64,000 nt of DNA from Bradyrhizobium sp. WBOS07 (GCF_024585165.1 NZ_CP029008.1:1-64000); one strand, 5' to 3'. Shown: positions 27,202-36,573, counted from the stretch's first letter. Notes: generated by a model not told the origin, from the sequence alone. Numbers and translations: made by a program.

Positions 27202-28413
27202 TCAGTTCGTCAGCCGCGCCGAGCGCGCGGGAGCCCCCGCGAAATCCCGACGGCTTCCGAGCGCATTCCGCATCAACTTGCCGCCGGGACTCTCGATGTA
27301 GAGATAAGTGAAGTGCGACACCGCCAGAACCGCGGCCAGCGAGACCACGAGATTCAACGTCGCCGGCAGGCCTGCCCAGACCGAATCCAGCGCGGCGATC
27401 CGCCCTGCCCCCACGGCCCGCACGAAATATTCGGCGAGCAGCACCACGAGCGCGTGCACCATATAGATCGAGTAGGAACGTTTCCCGAGCCAGACCAGCG
27501 GCTTGGCCACCAGCATCCGCGGCACCAGCAGCGCATCCGGAAAGGCCAGCAGGCTGCCGAGGAACACCGCGAACGTCACGGGCGCGAGGAAGGTCGATGC
27601 AGGACTGGTCTCCGCCAGGGACACCAGCACGACGCTGGCCGTCATGGCGGCGAATTGCAGCGCGCCCTGGACCGCGGGGCCCGGCCTGGCCGGCAGGCGA
27701 TCGACGATCCTGACCGTAAGCACGCCCAGAAAGAAGCTGACGAAGCAGCGCAGGATGCCGAAGTCGGTCTGGAGCCCGAGGCTCCTCTTGTCGAGCACGA
27801 AGATGATGAAGACCAGGCTTCCGACCGCCAGCGCGCCGCAGAGGACGTAGAACAACAACAGAGAACGCAGGCGCTGGGCAAAGAGGACGACCAGGCCGAA
27901 CACCAGATAGGTGTAGAATTCGACGCTGATGCTCCAGCTGGGCGCGTTCCAGCTGAGATAGTCGATCAAGCCCATCGAATGCAGCAGCAGGACGTTGAGA
28001 CCGAAGGAATAGGCATTGTTCACTTCGAAGGCCGCGGGCGCGGCCACGATGACGCCCGCCATGACCAGGCTGATACGCAGGAGGCGAAACAACAGATTCG
28101 CCATCAGCATGACGATGTGCAGCGGATAGACCCTCGCCAGGCGCCGCACCATGAACTCGCGCAGCGAGAAGCGTCCGAACTCGCTCTCGACGTAGCTGAG
28201 CGCCATGACGATGCCGCTGAGAACGAAGAAGAGATCGACCAGCAGCCAGGAGCTTCGGAAGAACGAGCAGTTGATCCACGCATTGTGCGGGAACGCCGCG
28301 AGGAACGTCGGCATCAGCAGCAAATGGTGAATCACCACCGACGTCGCGGCGATGCCCCGGATGCTGTCGAGCGGCAGGACATGCGCCTTCTCACGATGAA
28401 CCAACTCCGTCAC
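27202..28413 (-). CDS. Membrane acyltransferase (acyltransferase 3 type)
   Basis: 403 residues. LPLDSIRGIAATSVVIHHLL carries the conserved Arg and His; WLLVDLFFVLSGIVMALSYVE, SWSISVEFYTYLVFGL and KRSYSIYMVHALVV follow along about ten helices, ending HFTYLYIESPGGKLM. First gene of the four-gene minus-strand operon. Its promoter should lie in the 593-bp divergent gap that also drives the 29007 operon. It presumably O-acylates the EPS unit; the acyl group is not readable. Confidence 0.87.
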   Translation of the reverse strand: MTELVHREKAHVLPLDSIRGIAATSVVIHHLLLMPTFLAAFPHNAWINCSFFRSSWLLVDLFFVLSGIVMALSYVESEFGRFSLREFMVRRLARVYPLHIVMLMANLLFRLLRISLVMAGVIVAAPAAFEVNNAYSFGLNVLLLHSMGLIDYLSWNAPSWSISVEFYTYLVFGLVVLFAQRLRSLLLFYVLCGALAVGSLVFIIFVLDKRSLGLQTDFGILRCFVSFFLGVLTVRIVDRLPARPGPAVQGALQFAAMTASVVLVSLAETSPASTFLAPVTFAVFLGSLLAFPDALLVPRMLVAKPLVWLGKRSYSIYMVHALVVLLAEYFVRAVGAGRIAALDSVWAGLPATLNLVVSLAAVLAVSHFTYLYIESPGGKLMRNALGSRRDFAGAPARSARLTN

Positions 28414-29006
28414 ATCAACATTCCCAGCTATTGCACCGCAGTACTGTGTATCAGGACTCGCGCGCGTTCAATCTCTGCGATCGCGGACTCGCATTCGGCG
28501 CATGACGGTCGACGATAATTTCAACGCTCGCAGTTCATCCGGACATGCGAGCGCCAAGTTCACGCCACTTTTTGTTTGAGACCGCCGCGCATCGGCGCGC
28601 AAATCAATTCGGCCGGGATCATTGCGAGCATTTGCGTACAAAGTGTGCGCGAAATTCGGCGGTGTTGCGATGGAAGCCTGGCGCACGAATGGAATTTCTG
28701 GCGTGAGTTATCGCTGCGAAAATTTTTCTCCGCACCGGGAACAAATGAAACGCGGCGCGACTTGTGTCGGTTCTGCGACACGCGGGTCAGCGAGTGCCCG
28801 ATATGTTTTCAAGTTGCAACATTCGTGAGCGCGACATGCCGATCTCGCAGGCATTGTAATCCGTGTCTTTGCAACCGGTGCAAAGTCGCAGAGCATCTGT
28901 TCGTCATCGACGATCGTGCGTCAGCTTTTGCGCCGCACAAAAAGATGACACAGTTATCTGACAGGTTTCGCCTGTTCTCTCATTGCAACACAAGCAAGGA
29001 ACACGG
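28414..29006. other. Divergent promoter region of two EPS operons
   Basis: 593 bp without a gene, AT-richer than its surroundings, between the acyltransferase operon (minus) and the co-polymerase operon (plus). It holds the inverted repeat at 28867-28885 and a decamer gcgaaattcg (28649-28658) that recurs at 34165-34174 in the other divergent EPS promoter region. An aagga site at 28996-29000 serves the 29007 gene. Confidence 0.55.
28867..28885. promoter_or_regulatory. Inverted-repeat operator candidate
   Basis: ctttgca / tgcaaag, a perfect 7-bp inverted repeat with a 5-base centre (accgg), about 120 bp before the 29007 gene. Compare tttgcaacttgctgcaac at 8000-8017. It is the right size for a dimeric repressor or activator site; no protein is assigned. 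Confidence 0.4.
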
Positions 29007-29573
29007 ATGGGCCGCGGACTAACACGTCGTCATGCACAACCGCGATGGCTATCGACCGTCTTGATAGGTTCTGCGCTGATTGTCTCGAGCGTCGATGCTT
29101 GCCGCGCTCAGTGCGTCGAATTTTCGGGCCGTGCCTCGCAACTGGAACTCGACACCTTCGTCAAGTCACCGTCCTCGCTTCTGGAGCGGCTGCGCAATGA
29201 CAAGGAGAAGCTGAGATTTCAGCTCGCGACCTATCTCGCCACGAATCCGTCGGTGTTGCCGTCGGTGCAGACGCTGATCTCTTCATCGGCCTCGGCCGAC
29301 CGCTCCTCCATCGGTGCCGCACTGCGCATTGCCGAAGGGAGGTGCACGTCGACGAAGCCGGAGGCTGCACGCAAGATCAGGGATTTCGTGCAGCGGATCG
29401 GTGATCTCAACGTGCAAGCAGGTTATTCCGCCGCGGGAGACGACGCCTCTGGCATCCAGATTCAGTCGCAAGCCAAGAGTTCGACGCCACCGCCCCGGGG
29501 CGGGGCGCTGCTCGACGGCGAATGGAAGACCAAGCTGGCCAATCCCTTCAAACCCGTCCCCCTTCCGAACTGA
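29007..29573 (+). CDS. Secreted protein of unknown function in EPS operon
   Basis: About 188 residues with a signal peptide (residues 1-34, STVLIGSALIVSS core, ending CRA-QC), then a mostly helical soluble domain (TFVKSPSSLLERLRNDKEKL...AEGRC) with a second Cys near residue 113 and a Pro/Gly-rich tail (TPPPRGGALLDGEW). No family is recognised. ATG 29007 has aagga 6 bp upstream; the frame is open from 28983. It lies 32 bp before the co-polymerase gene, so a periplasmic helper in EPS export is plausible but unproven. Confidence 0.75.
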   Translation: MGRGLTRRHAQPRWLSTVLIGSALIVSSVDACRAQCVEFSGRASQLELDTFVKSPSSLLERLRNDKEKLRFQLATYLATNPSVLPSVQTLISSSASADRSSIGAALRIAEGRCTSTKPEAARKIRDFVQRIGDLNVQAGYSAAGDDASGIQIQSQAKSSTPPPRGGALLDGEWKTKLANPFKPVPLPN

Positions 29574-29605
29574 TCAGCGACCGTCAGAGGCAGCGAAGCA
29601 AACCA

Positions 29606-31837
29606 ATGTACCAACCCAGAGAACATTTCCAGTCGGGACACCGATTCGGCATCGAATTCGGCGGAGCGGTCCTCAGCTTCGAGCGTGTCACGGACGTCCT
29701 GCGCCGGCAATGGCCGGTCATCGCGGCCTGCACCGGAGCTTCGCTGGCCCTGGTGATAGTCTATCTGGCGCTGGCGCAACCGATGTACACGGCGAATGCC
29801 CGGATCATGATGGACACGCGTCAGGCACAGGTGCTGGACAAGGACAGCAACGCCAGCAGCGCGCTCATCGACACCGGCTACGTCGACAGCCAGGTCGAGG
29901 TCATCAATTCGGACGACCTGATCCTCTCGGTCGTCCGTCGCCTGAAGCTGACGGAGGATCCGGAGTTCAATGGCTCCAGTCCGGGCCTGCTGTCCATCGT
30001 CCTCGGCAAGGTCATGTCGCCGTTCGGCTCCCGCGAGCCGCCATCCCAGGAGCGGCTCGAACATGCCGTGGTCGAGACGGTTCAAAAGAGCCTGAGAACC
30101 GAGCGCGTCCTGACCACGTATGTCTTGTCGTTGAATTATCGCTCGCGGAGCCCCGACAAGGCCGCCAAGATCGTCAACGCCATCGCCAATGCCTACCTCG
30201 TTGGCGCGCTGGAAGCCAAATATCAGTCCACCAAGCGGGCAACCGAATGGCTTCAGCAGCGCAGCATCGAGCTGAGCGAGCAGGCAACCGCCAGCGACCG
30301 TGCCGTGCAGACCTTCAAGGCCGAAAACAATATCGTCGGAACCAGCCGCGGCCTGATGTCCGAGCAGCAATTGTCGGACCTCAATACCCAGCTGGTTCAG
30401 GCGCGGGCGTCGACGGCCGAAGCCAAGGCCCGGCTCGACCGGATCACCGCGATTTCAGACCAGGACGTCGCACAATCGACGGTGACCGACGCTCTCAACA
30501 ACTCCGTCATCACCCGCCTGCGCGCGCAATATCTGGATCTCCAGGCCCAGTACGCCGACTGGTCGAGACGCTATGGCAAGCAACATCTTGCGGCGGTCAA
30601 TCTGGCCAACAAGATGGAGGAGCTGCGCAAGAACATCGCCGACGAGCTGCGTCGGATCGGGGACGCCTATCGCAGCGACTATGAGATCGCAAAGAGCCGC
30701 GAAGCCTCGCTCGAGAAAAACGTCAAGGAGCTCGTCGCCCAGGCTGGCGATACCGGCCAGGCCGCGGTCAAGCTGCGCGACCTCGAGAGCGCCGCGGACA
30801 CCTACCGCAACCTCTACAACAATTTCCTCGAGAAGCTGCAAAGCGCGACGCAGAATCAGAGCTTTCCGCTCAGCGAGGCCCGCCTGATCAGTACCGCCAC
30901 CAAGCCCGAACGCAAGAGCTCGCCGCGCACGATGCTGGCGCTGGTGGGAGGCCTGGTCGGCGGCCTCTGCCTCGGCTTCGGTGTCGCATTCGGGCGCGAA
31001 CTGCTCAGCGACGTCTTGCGAACCCCCGCCGAGGTCGAGGACGAGCTCGGCGTCAAGTGCCTCGGGGTCCTGCCCGACATTCGTCCGCCGACGGCGACCG
31101 GCGCGTTGCTTTCGACGTCGGCCAAGACAAGTTCGGCCGATCTGTCCCGCTACGTCGTCGATCATCCGTTCTCGCGGTTTGCCGAGACGTTGCGCAACAT
31201 CAAGGTGTCGATCGACGTTGCGCGACTGACCCGCGAGATCAAGGTGATCGGCATCGTGTCTTCCCTGCCTAAGGAAGGAAAAACGACTGTGGCGGCCAAC
31301 TTCGCCCAGTTGATTGCCCTCACCGGACATCGCACCGTCCTGATCGACGGCGATCTGCACACGCGCTCGCTGACCCGAGAGCTTGCCCCCAACGCCCAGA
31401 GCGGACTGGTGGAGGCTCTCAGCGATCCGGCGAGCCTCGGCTACCATGTGCAGCGAAGCAAGGAGACGGGCCTGGATTTCCTGCCCTCCGTCGTCGCGTC
31501 CCGCATGGTCAATTCGGCCGACGTCATTGGATCGAAGGCGATGGCCGAGCTGCTCAAGGTGCTGAGAGAGCACTACGAGTACATCGTGATCGACCTTGCC
31601 CCGGTGATGCCGGTTGCGGACTCGAAGGCCGTCAGCCTCCTGATCGACGCCATGGTCTACGTGATCGAATGGGGGCAGACGACACGAAGCGCCCTACAGG
31701 AGTCGGTCTCCGGATCGGAAGTCCTCCAGAAGAAACTGCTCGGTGCCGTGCTCAACCGCGCCAACCCGAAGATGCTCAAGCGCATCGAGGCGTACAAGGG
31801 AAAGCACCACAACAGCTACTACGTCGAGCATACCTAG
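29606..31837 (+). CDS. Wzc-like polysaccharide co-polymerase with tyrosine-kinase domain
   Basis: About 743 residues. The N-terminal Wzz-type chain-length domain has a first membrane helix (~36-58) and a second around residue 450 (MLALVGGLVGGLCLGFGVAF), with a long coiled-coil periplasmic part between. The C-terminal BY-kinase domain has Walker A LPKEGKTT with Lys559, Walker A' VLIDGDL and Walker B YIVIDLAPVMPVADS. The C-terminal tyrosine cluster is poor: only three Tyr in the last 15 residues (AYKGKHHNSYYVEHT). It should control EPS chain length and export. ATG 29606 is preferred over the upstream-open frame at 29522, which overlaps the previous gene. Confidence 0.87.
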   Translation: MYQPREHFQSGHRFGIEFGGAVLSFERVTDVLRRQWPVIAACTGASLALVIVYLALAQPMYTANARIMMDTRQAQVLDKDSNASSALIDTGYVDSQVEVINSDDLILSVVRRLKLTEDPEFNGSSPGLLSIVLGKVMSPFGSREPPSQERLEHAVVETVQKSLRTERVLTTYVLSLNYRSRSPDKAAKIVNAIANAYLVGALEAKYQSTKRATEWLQQRSIELSEQATASDRAVQTFKAENNIVGTSRGLMSEQQLSDLNTQLVQARASTAEAKARLDRITAISDQDVAQSTVTDALNNSVITRLRAQYLDLQAQYADWSRRYGKQHLAAVNLANKMEELRKNIADELRRIGDAYRSDYEIAKSREASLEKNVKELVAQAGDTGQAAVKLRDLESAADTYRNLYNNFLEKLQSATQNQSFPLSEARLISTATKPERKSSPRTMLALVGGLVGGLCLGFGVAFGRELLSDVLRTPAEVEDELGVKCLGVLPDIRPPTATGALLSTSAKTSSADLSRYVVDHPFSRFAETLRNIKVSIDVARLTREIKVIGIVSSLPKEGKTTVAANFAQLIALTGHRTVLIDGDLHTRSLTRELAPNAQSGLVEALSDPASLGYHVQRSKETGLDFLPSVVASRMVNSADVIGSKAMAELLKVLREHYEYIVIDLAPVMPVADSKAVSLLIDAMVYVIEWGQTTRSALQESVSGSEVLQKKLLGAVLNRANPKMLKRIEAYKGKHHNSYYVEHT

Positions 31838-31875
31838 GCAGAGGCGCCGCGCCCAGCCGACCTGGAACCACCGCG

Positions 31876-31906
31876 GGCCCGTTGCCATTTGGCAGCGGGC
31901 CTTTTT
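31876..31906 (+). terminator. Rho-independent terminator
   Basis: A 12-bp stem (ggcccgttgcca / tggcagcgggcc, one G-T pair) with a 2-base loop, directly followed by ttttt, about 40 bp after the co-polymerase stop. The rest of 31838-32228 shows no gene. Confidence 0.9.
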
Positions 31907-32228
31907 CGTGCTTTGCGGAATTGTTGGATGAAGGCGATCGCGCGCGCCTTCGCCTGCGAGACCGGAGCTTGCGCCAAGCCGACCCGGACCTGCCCCGGCC
32001 CCGTATTCGTCCGGAATCCACAACTTGCAGTTATTGCTCTAGCCAAAAGCAAGGATTGACGAAGACCGCGACGGCTAGGACAGTGCGTCAATTGGCCAAC
32101 GTTCATCGATAAGACGCGACAATTCGGTCTTCGACGCCTCAAATGCCGAAACTTTGGGCACCTTTCTTTCCGGGCTCCCTGGGGCTAATCTCGGCTCATA
32201 TTTGTAGTTCCTTTCCGGCGGGCTCGGA

Positions 32229-32519
32229 ATGCTGATCGTCCTCACGATTTTGACTATTTGGGTGCTGCTCAACATCCTGTTCGTGTTGATCGTGGTTCCT
32301 CCACGCAAAGCGCGTCGGCAGCCGATGGCGGCGCCGACGCTCTCACCCGCGCCAATCGATCCGAGCCGGCGGGAGATCGAGCAGGACGAACCGTTCTCGA
32401 TCCGCCATGTCATCGTCTCCGTTGCGATGGGGGCTTTCTTCGTGCTGGTGCCGCCGCTGCTCGCCTTGCGGGATGCGATTATGCGGCTCTTCGGCAGGTC
32501 GACGCGAGACGGAACCTGA
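32229..32519 (+). CDS. Small membrane protein with a VPPRK motif
   Basis: 96 residues. An N-terminal hydrophobic helix (MLIVLTILTIWVLLNILFVL) ends in IVVPPRKARR, a Pro-rich cytoplasmic linker follows, then a second helix (VIVSVAMGAFFVLVPPLLAL) and a basic end (MRLFGRSTRDGT). No family is recognised. The first helix and PPRK closely match the 50-residue protein encoded at 48017-48169. It lies between the co-polymerase and the initiating transferase, convergent with the latter; the function is unknown. Confidence 0.6.
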   Translation: MLIVLTILTIWVLLNILFVLIVVPPRKARRQPMAAPTLSPAPIDPSRREIEQDEPFSIRHVIVSVAMGAFFVLVPPLLALRDAIMRLFGRSTRDGT

Positions 32520-32574
32520 GTTCCGGCGCCTGCCGCTTCAGATCATCGGGTAGATCATTGGGCCATTTGAGCCG

Positions 32575-34005
32575 TCAGTAGGCTTCCTGGAACATCACCG
32601 CGGACGCCGTGCGGGCCATGATCTTCAGGTCGAGCCAGATGCTCCAGTTGCTGACGTACCAGACGTCGTACTCGACCCGCTTTTCCATCAGATCGATCGT
32701 CGGCGTCTCCCCTCTGAACCCGTTCACCTGGGCCCAGCCCGTCAATCCCGGCTTCATGTGGTGCCGGTAGACGTACTTGCTGATCAGCTCGTCGTAATAA
32801 TTGTCGTGGGCCAGCGCATGCGGTCGCGGCCCGACCAATGACATATCCCCGCGCAGCACGTTCCAGAGCTGCGGCAGTTCGTCGATGCTCGTCATGCGCA
32901 GGAAGCGCCCGATCTTGGTGACCCGGGCATCCCGCTTGGTCGCCTGGGCGATGGTCTCGCCGTTCTCGCAAACGGTCATGGTTCGGAACTTCCAGATCTC
33001 GAACGGCCTGCCGTTGAAGCCGCGGCGCGACTGCCGGAATATGACGTTCCCGGGGGAGTCCAGCTTGATCAGCACGGCAACGGTCAGCAGCAACGGGGTC
33101 AGCATCACCAGCGCGAACACGGCCACGCCGATGTCGAGGCAGCGCTTCTGCAGCCGCTCCAGAATGGTGAGAGGCGGCCGCTGGATTTCGACCGCGACGG
33201 TTCCACTGACGGGCAGGAAGGGACGGGTCACGAGATCAGCGACCGGGTCGTCCGGCAGCAGGCGTATGGGCTGTGGGACCGCGCGCAAATACGGCCCCAG
33301 CTTGCGAAGCATCGGCAATTCGTTCCAGTCGATCGCCAGCAGATATTCGTCGACGTCGGCCGAACGCGACTGACGGATCACGTCACGGATCTGGCGCTCC
33401 CAGTGGCCGTCGTCCCGATCGGCTCCGAGCACGAAATGGCGCATCACGTCGAAGCCATTCCTCCGCAGGTCCTTGAAGCGGCTCGACGTGAAGTCGAGCG
33501 GCTTGAGGCTGAGCAGGATCACCTTGCGGTCGACCAGCCGGCTTCGCGCAAAGCTGGTGCCGAACACCGCCTGCCAGACGAAGCGGAGGCTGATCAGGCC
33601 GAGCCCGCCGATCACAGCAAACACGATGACGGTGCCGCGCGACAGATTGTCCGTCGATTTCAGCAGGAAGGCCGCAACGGCAAGGATCGTCAGCGACATC
33701 AGCCAGATCATCACCGCCTTCCGAAGCTGCCAGACGACGTTGAGCAGACGGTGGGTGGCATAGACGTCCCGGAAATAGGCGACCGCGACGAACACCACGC
33801 CGACAAACAACCCTGCTCCCACCGAAGCGCCGTCATTGGGCGACGCGACGGCTGCGCCGTACAACGAAGCCCCGGCGGCATAGCTCAACAAGATCAGCAG
33901 AAAGTCAGCCGCCATGACGACGATCTGAAATGGCCTCTGAAGAGATCCACCGCGCGTCGACGACAGCGTGTGAGCGTTTTCAGAACCATAAGTTGCAACA
34001 GCCAT
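32575..34005 (-). CDS. Undecaprenyl-phosphate sugar-1-phosphate transferase (EPS initiation)
   Basis: 476 residues of the polyprenyl glycosylphosphotransferase family (WbaP/ExoY/PssA type). The N-terminal half has four membrane helices and a soluble domain; a fifth helix (about residue 280, FALVMLTPLLLTVAVLIKL) precedes the catalytic part, with RQSRRGFNGRPFEIWKFRTM, the DELPQLWNVLRGDMSLVGPRP signature and KPGLTGWAQVNGFRGET. It transfers a hexose-1-phosphate, in rhizobia usually glucose or galactose, onto undecaprenyl phosphate and so starts each repeat unit. The gene is transcribed away from the phosphatase gene across a 580-bp gap. Confidence 0.92.
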   Translation of the reverse strand: MAVATYGSENAHTLSSTRGGSLQRPFQIVVMAADFLLILLSYAAGASLYGAAVASPNDGASVGAGLFVGVVFVAVAYFRDVYATHRLLNVVWQLRKAVMIWLMSLTILAVAAFLLKSTDNLSRGTVIVFAVIGGLGLISLRFVWQAVFGTSFARSRLVDRKVILLSLKPLDFTSSRFKDLRRNGFDVMRHFVLGADRDDGHWERQIRDVIRQSRSADVDEYLLAIDWNELPMLRKLGPYLRAVPQPIRLLPDDPVADLVTRPFLPVSGTVAVEIQRPPLTILERLQKRCLDIGVAVFALVMLTPLLLTVAVLIKLDSPGNVIFRQSRRGFNGRPFEIWKFRTMTVCENGETIAQATKRDARVTKIGRFLRMTSIDELPQLWNVLRGDMSLVGPRPHALAHDNYYDELISKYVYRHHMKPGLTGWAQVNGFRGETPTIDLMEKRVEYDVWYVSNWSIWLDLKIMARTASAVMFQEAY

Positions 34006-34585
34006 TCGAACCTCTGCTTATCGTAGAGAGTGCCTGACGCTCATCGTGATGCTGAAGACTCGTCACTTCCCCGCACGGAAAGTGTTGGTTGATCGCAGCG
34101 ACATTGTGGCGCTGCACGCAAAACTTTTGCGGCGCAAGCATTGTGTGGCGCGTTGAAATGCGCGGCGAAATTCGTTGCGCTGAAAATGTCGTCACACTGA
34201 TGACATAGGAGCGAACGCGTTGCCCTATTTTGAATCAAGTTCCACATCCGGCGCGGTAGCTGATCGTTGCGCGTGCGTCTCGCCGCCCATCTTTCAGGCG
34301 ACGCAATTGCTCGATGAAGGCTGCGCCGGGCAGCCCGCGAGAATTTTGACGGACTTCTATCTGGGCGTGCGCCTGGAATTTCGATTCAGGCATGCAATTC
34401 CGGCCGAGCGATCATTCGCGTTGCCCGCATCGGCGGTCGGCAAAAACTGCCGCGCCCTTCTTTTGGCGTGATCGAGCCGGAGAACAGGGACGCTCCCTCG
34501 CCGAATGCACGCTGTTCGTTGGATGGAAGCTCCTGGGTGCCGGCGACTTGGGGAAGTTTTTCGACCACCCGATCGATTGAGCGCC
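34006..34585. other. Divergent intergenic region
   Basis: 580 bp without a supportable gene. The left part (34050-34260) is AT-richer and carries ttgcggcgcaa at 34127-34137 (perfect 4-bp arms) and the decamer gcgaaattcg at 34165-34174, also found at 28649-28658. It probably holds the promoter of the initiating transferase. Confidence 0.5.
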
Positions 34586-35323
34586 ATGATATCTCTCGCC
34601 CGACCACGTCCGCCCGTTCCCAAACCGCAATTGCCGGAGGGAGTCCGAATCTATGCGATCTCGGATATTCACGGATGCGCGCATCTGCTTCAGCCCATGT
34701 TGCGCGTGATCGACGCCGACGTCGCCCGCAGCCGGCCGCGCTATGCGGTCGAGGTCTTCATGGGCGATTACATCGATCGCGGCCCGGATACGCGCGCCAC
34801 GCTCGATGTCCTGGTCGAACGGAGCCGTCGTGGAAACGCGGTCTTCCTCAAGGGAAACCACGAGGCGTTCCTGGTCAGCGTGTTTGAGGATCCTTCCCTG
34901 TTCGAGGATTGGATTGCCGTGGGCGGCGCCCAGACGTTGATGTCCTACGGGCTCCCCCCGCCGGACCTGAAGCGCGACGAGCCCGCATCGATCATGCGCG
35001 ATCTGATCCGGGCAATGCCCACCGAGCATCTGGAGTTCCTCGACAATCTGCGGCTGAGCTTCAGCTGCGGGGACTTCTTCTTCGTCCACGCCGGCGTTCG
35101 CCCGGGCGTTCCATTGGCCGAGCAGGCCGAGCGCGATCTGCTCTGGATCCGCGAAGAATTCCTGCGCAGCGAGCAGCAGTTCGGCAAATATATCGTGCAT
35201 GGTCACACGCCGGTCCGCAGCGCCGAATTCCTGGCGAACCGGGTCAACATCGACACCGGCGCCTATGCGACCGGCAACCTGACCCTGATGAGTATCCAGG
35301 GCAGCCGCATGCTCGCGGTGTGA
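34586..35323 (+). CDS. Metallophosphoesterase (Ser/Thr phosphatase-like)
   Basis: 245 residues with all motifs of the PP1/PP2A-like phosphoesterase fold: SDIHG (D27, H29), GDYIDRG (60-66), GNHE (90-93), FVHAG (H168) and HGHTP (H205, H207). It should hydrolyse phosphoesters with two bound metal ions in the cytoplasm. Bacterial members act on phosphoproteins or small phosphates; beside a BY-kinase-bearing EPS locus a dephosphorylating role is possible but only inferred. The frame is open from 34505; ATG 34586 fits the usual family length. Confidence 0.88.
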   Translation: MISLARPRPPVPKPQLPEGVRIYAISDIHGCAHLLQPMLRVIDADVARSRPRYAVEVFMGDYIDRGPDTRATLDVLVERSRRGNAVFLKGNHEAFLVSVFEDPSLFEDWIAVGGAQTLMSYGLPPPDLKRDEPASIMRDLIRAMPTEHLEFLDNLRLSFSCGDFFFVHAGVRPGVPLAEQAERDLLWIREEFLRSEQQFGKYIVHGHTPVRSAEFLANRVNIDTGAYATGNLTLMSIQGSRMLAV

Positions 35324-35364
35324 GGTGACGGGGACTTGCCCGCTACAGGTGAAGCGCGCTGCGA

Positions 35365-35643
35365 CTAGTTGAGCAGGCCGGGCTTCTCCAGCCGCGCGCG
35401 CGTTCTGGCCATCCAATCGTTCCAGGCCCGCTCGTGCTTGACGTAGAGCTCCAGCCAACGCTCGCCATGCCCGGCCTGACGGACACGACGCGCTTCGACA
35501 AGGAAGTCGGCGCCAAGGCGGGCGCTTGGATTATCGAGGGCTTCGAACTCGGCCGTCTCCGAGATCGTCAGGCCGACGAGCACGCGTTGTCCCGCGCCAT
35601 CCACGATGTAGCGCCGGGGCGCGTCCCTCTTCGGCTCGCTCAT
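35365..35643 (-). CDS. Conserved small hypothetical protein
   Basis: About 92 residues, MSEPKRDAPRRYIVDGAG then VLVGLTISETAEFEAL and a basic helical end rich in Trp and Arg (ERWLELYVKHERAWNDWMART). No domain recognised; probably cytoplasmic. The frame is open to 35844, but composition looks coding only from about 35660; ATG 35643 (or 35658) is taken. It converges on the phosphatase with 41 bp between. Confidence 0.65.
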   Translation of the reverse strand: MSEPKRDAPRRYIVDGAGQRVLVGLTISETAEFEALDNPSARLGADFLVEARRVRQAGHGERWLELYVKHERAWNDWMARTRARLEKPGLLN

Positions 35644-36227
35644 CTCGCCATGCCCCATTCGTATCAGTGAGATCCCGCGTCCTGCCGGCGCATCGGACGC
35701 GGCCCTAAAAGGCTCGCCGGGCGTGGCCGAACGTTGAAGTGGGAGTTGCACCGTCTGTTCGGCGCGCGGCGCCACGGGATGATCTCGCAGGACTTCGCTG
35801 GACGCGCCAAGCACGCAACGCGTATCCCGAGATGAGTCCGGCACTGAAGATGAAAGTGGAGACGAATGCAGAAGTCATGGGAGTCGCCCTGGATAGTCCG
35901 AGGACTTATCAAGAGCGAGCACTGTGTCGACATCATGATTCCTGCCGCTCGCCGGCCGCCGAAAGATTGTTCATGCCTGACCTCCGGCGTGCACGCGGCG
36001 CTTCTCTCGCGCGCATCGATCGCAACGACCAAGATCACTCCATGAGATGCACTCTATATAGAGAGACGTCCTCGCAGGGCCGGCCTCTCCAACACACTTG
36101 CCGTCGGGCAGGGCTGCCGCGGCTTGCCGCGAACCGGAAATTTCGGCCGACCGGCCGGCCCGCGCCCTTGCAACCGTCCGGAACCCGTCGCATTATTTCG
36201 CATCGCATTTACGAGGGATTCAATCCA
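35644..36227. other. Intergenic region, no gene supported
   Basis: 584 bp. Open frames on both strands lack coding bias. It contains a 12-bp perfect palindrome ctctatatagag at 36052-36063, about 165 bp before the next gene. gaggg at 36212-36216 is the ribosome-binding site of the 36228 gene. Confidence 0.5.
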
Positions 36228-36491
36228 ATGAACGTCCGCGCCTTTATTCCATCGATTGCCCTGGCCGCTCTTGGCCTCGCCGTGACCGTCTCGGTTGCAC
36301 CGGCCGCCGAACTCGCGCTGGCGCCGTCACACCGGGCCGCCGCCGTGCAGGGCGGCGTCGTGCTGTGGGATGACGTCTACCCGCCCGCGATCTATGGTCC
36401 CCAGCTTCGCCCGGTCGAGGAAGTCGCCGCCCTGAAGGCGCAGGCGCGGCCGGTGTCCCACCGCTGGTGGGGATATTGGTACGTGCGGTGA
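36228..36491 (+). CDS. Small secreted protein
   Basis: 87 residues: signal peptide (MNVRAFIPSIALAALGLAV core, cleavage near APAAE) and a short mature part rich in Trp, Tyr and Pro (LWDDVYPPAIYGPQ; HRWWGYWYVR). gaggg lies 10-11 bp before the ATG. No family recognised; small secreted proteins of this kind are common and poorly known in Bradyrhizobium. Confidence 0.65.
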   Translation: MNVRAFIPSIALAALGLAVTVSVAPAAELALAPSHRAAAVQGGVVLWDDVYPPAIYGPQLRPVEEVAALKAQARPVSHRWWGYWYVR

Positions 36492-36540
36492 GTGCGGGGC
36501 GCTGACTGACCCCGATTCCGACCCATCCCAAAACCATCAA

Positions 36541-36573
36541 CCGTCGCGCCGGCCAACGGTAGCGGCGGTTTTT
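36541..36573 (+). terminator. Rho-independent terminator
   Basis: Stem ccgtcgc / gcggcgg (7 bp, one G-T pair) around a GC-rich loop, followed by ttttt, 50 bp after the small secreted protein gene. Confidence 0.8.

Noticed and set aside
27142..28518. 458-residue open frame on the plus strand
   Set aside because: Antisense to the acyltransferase at 27202-28413; composition is that of an antisense shadow.
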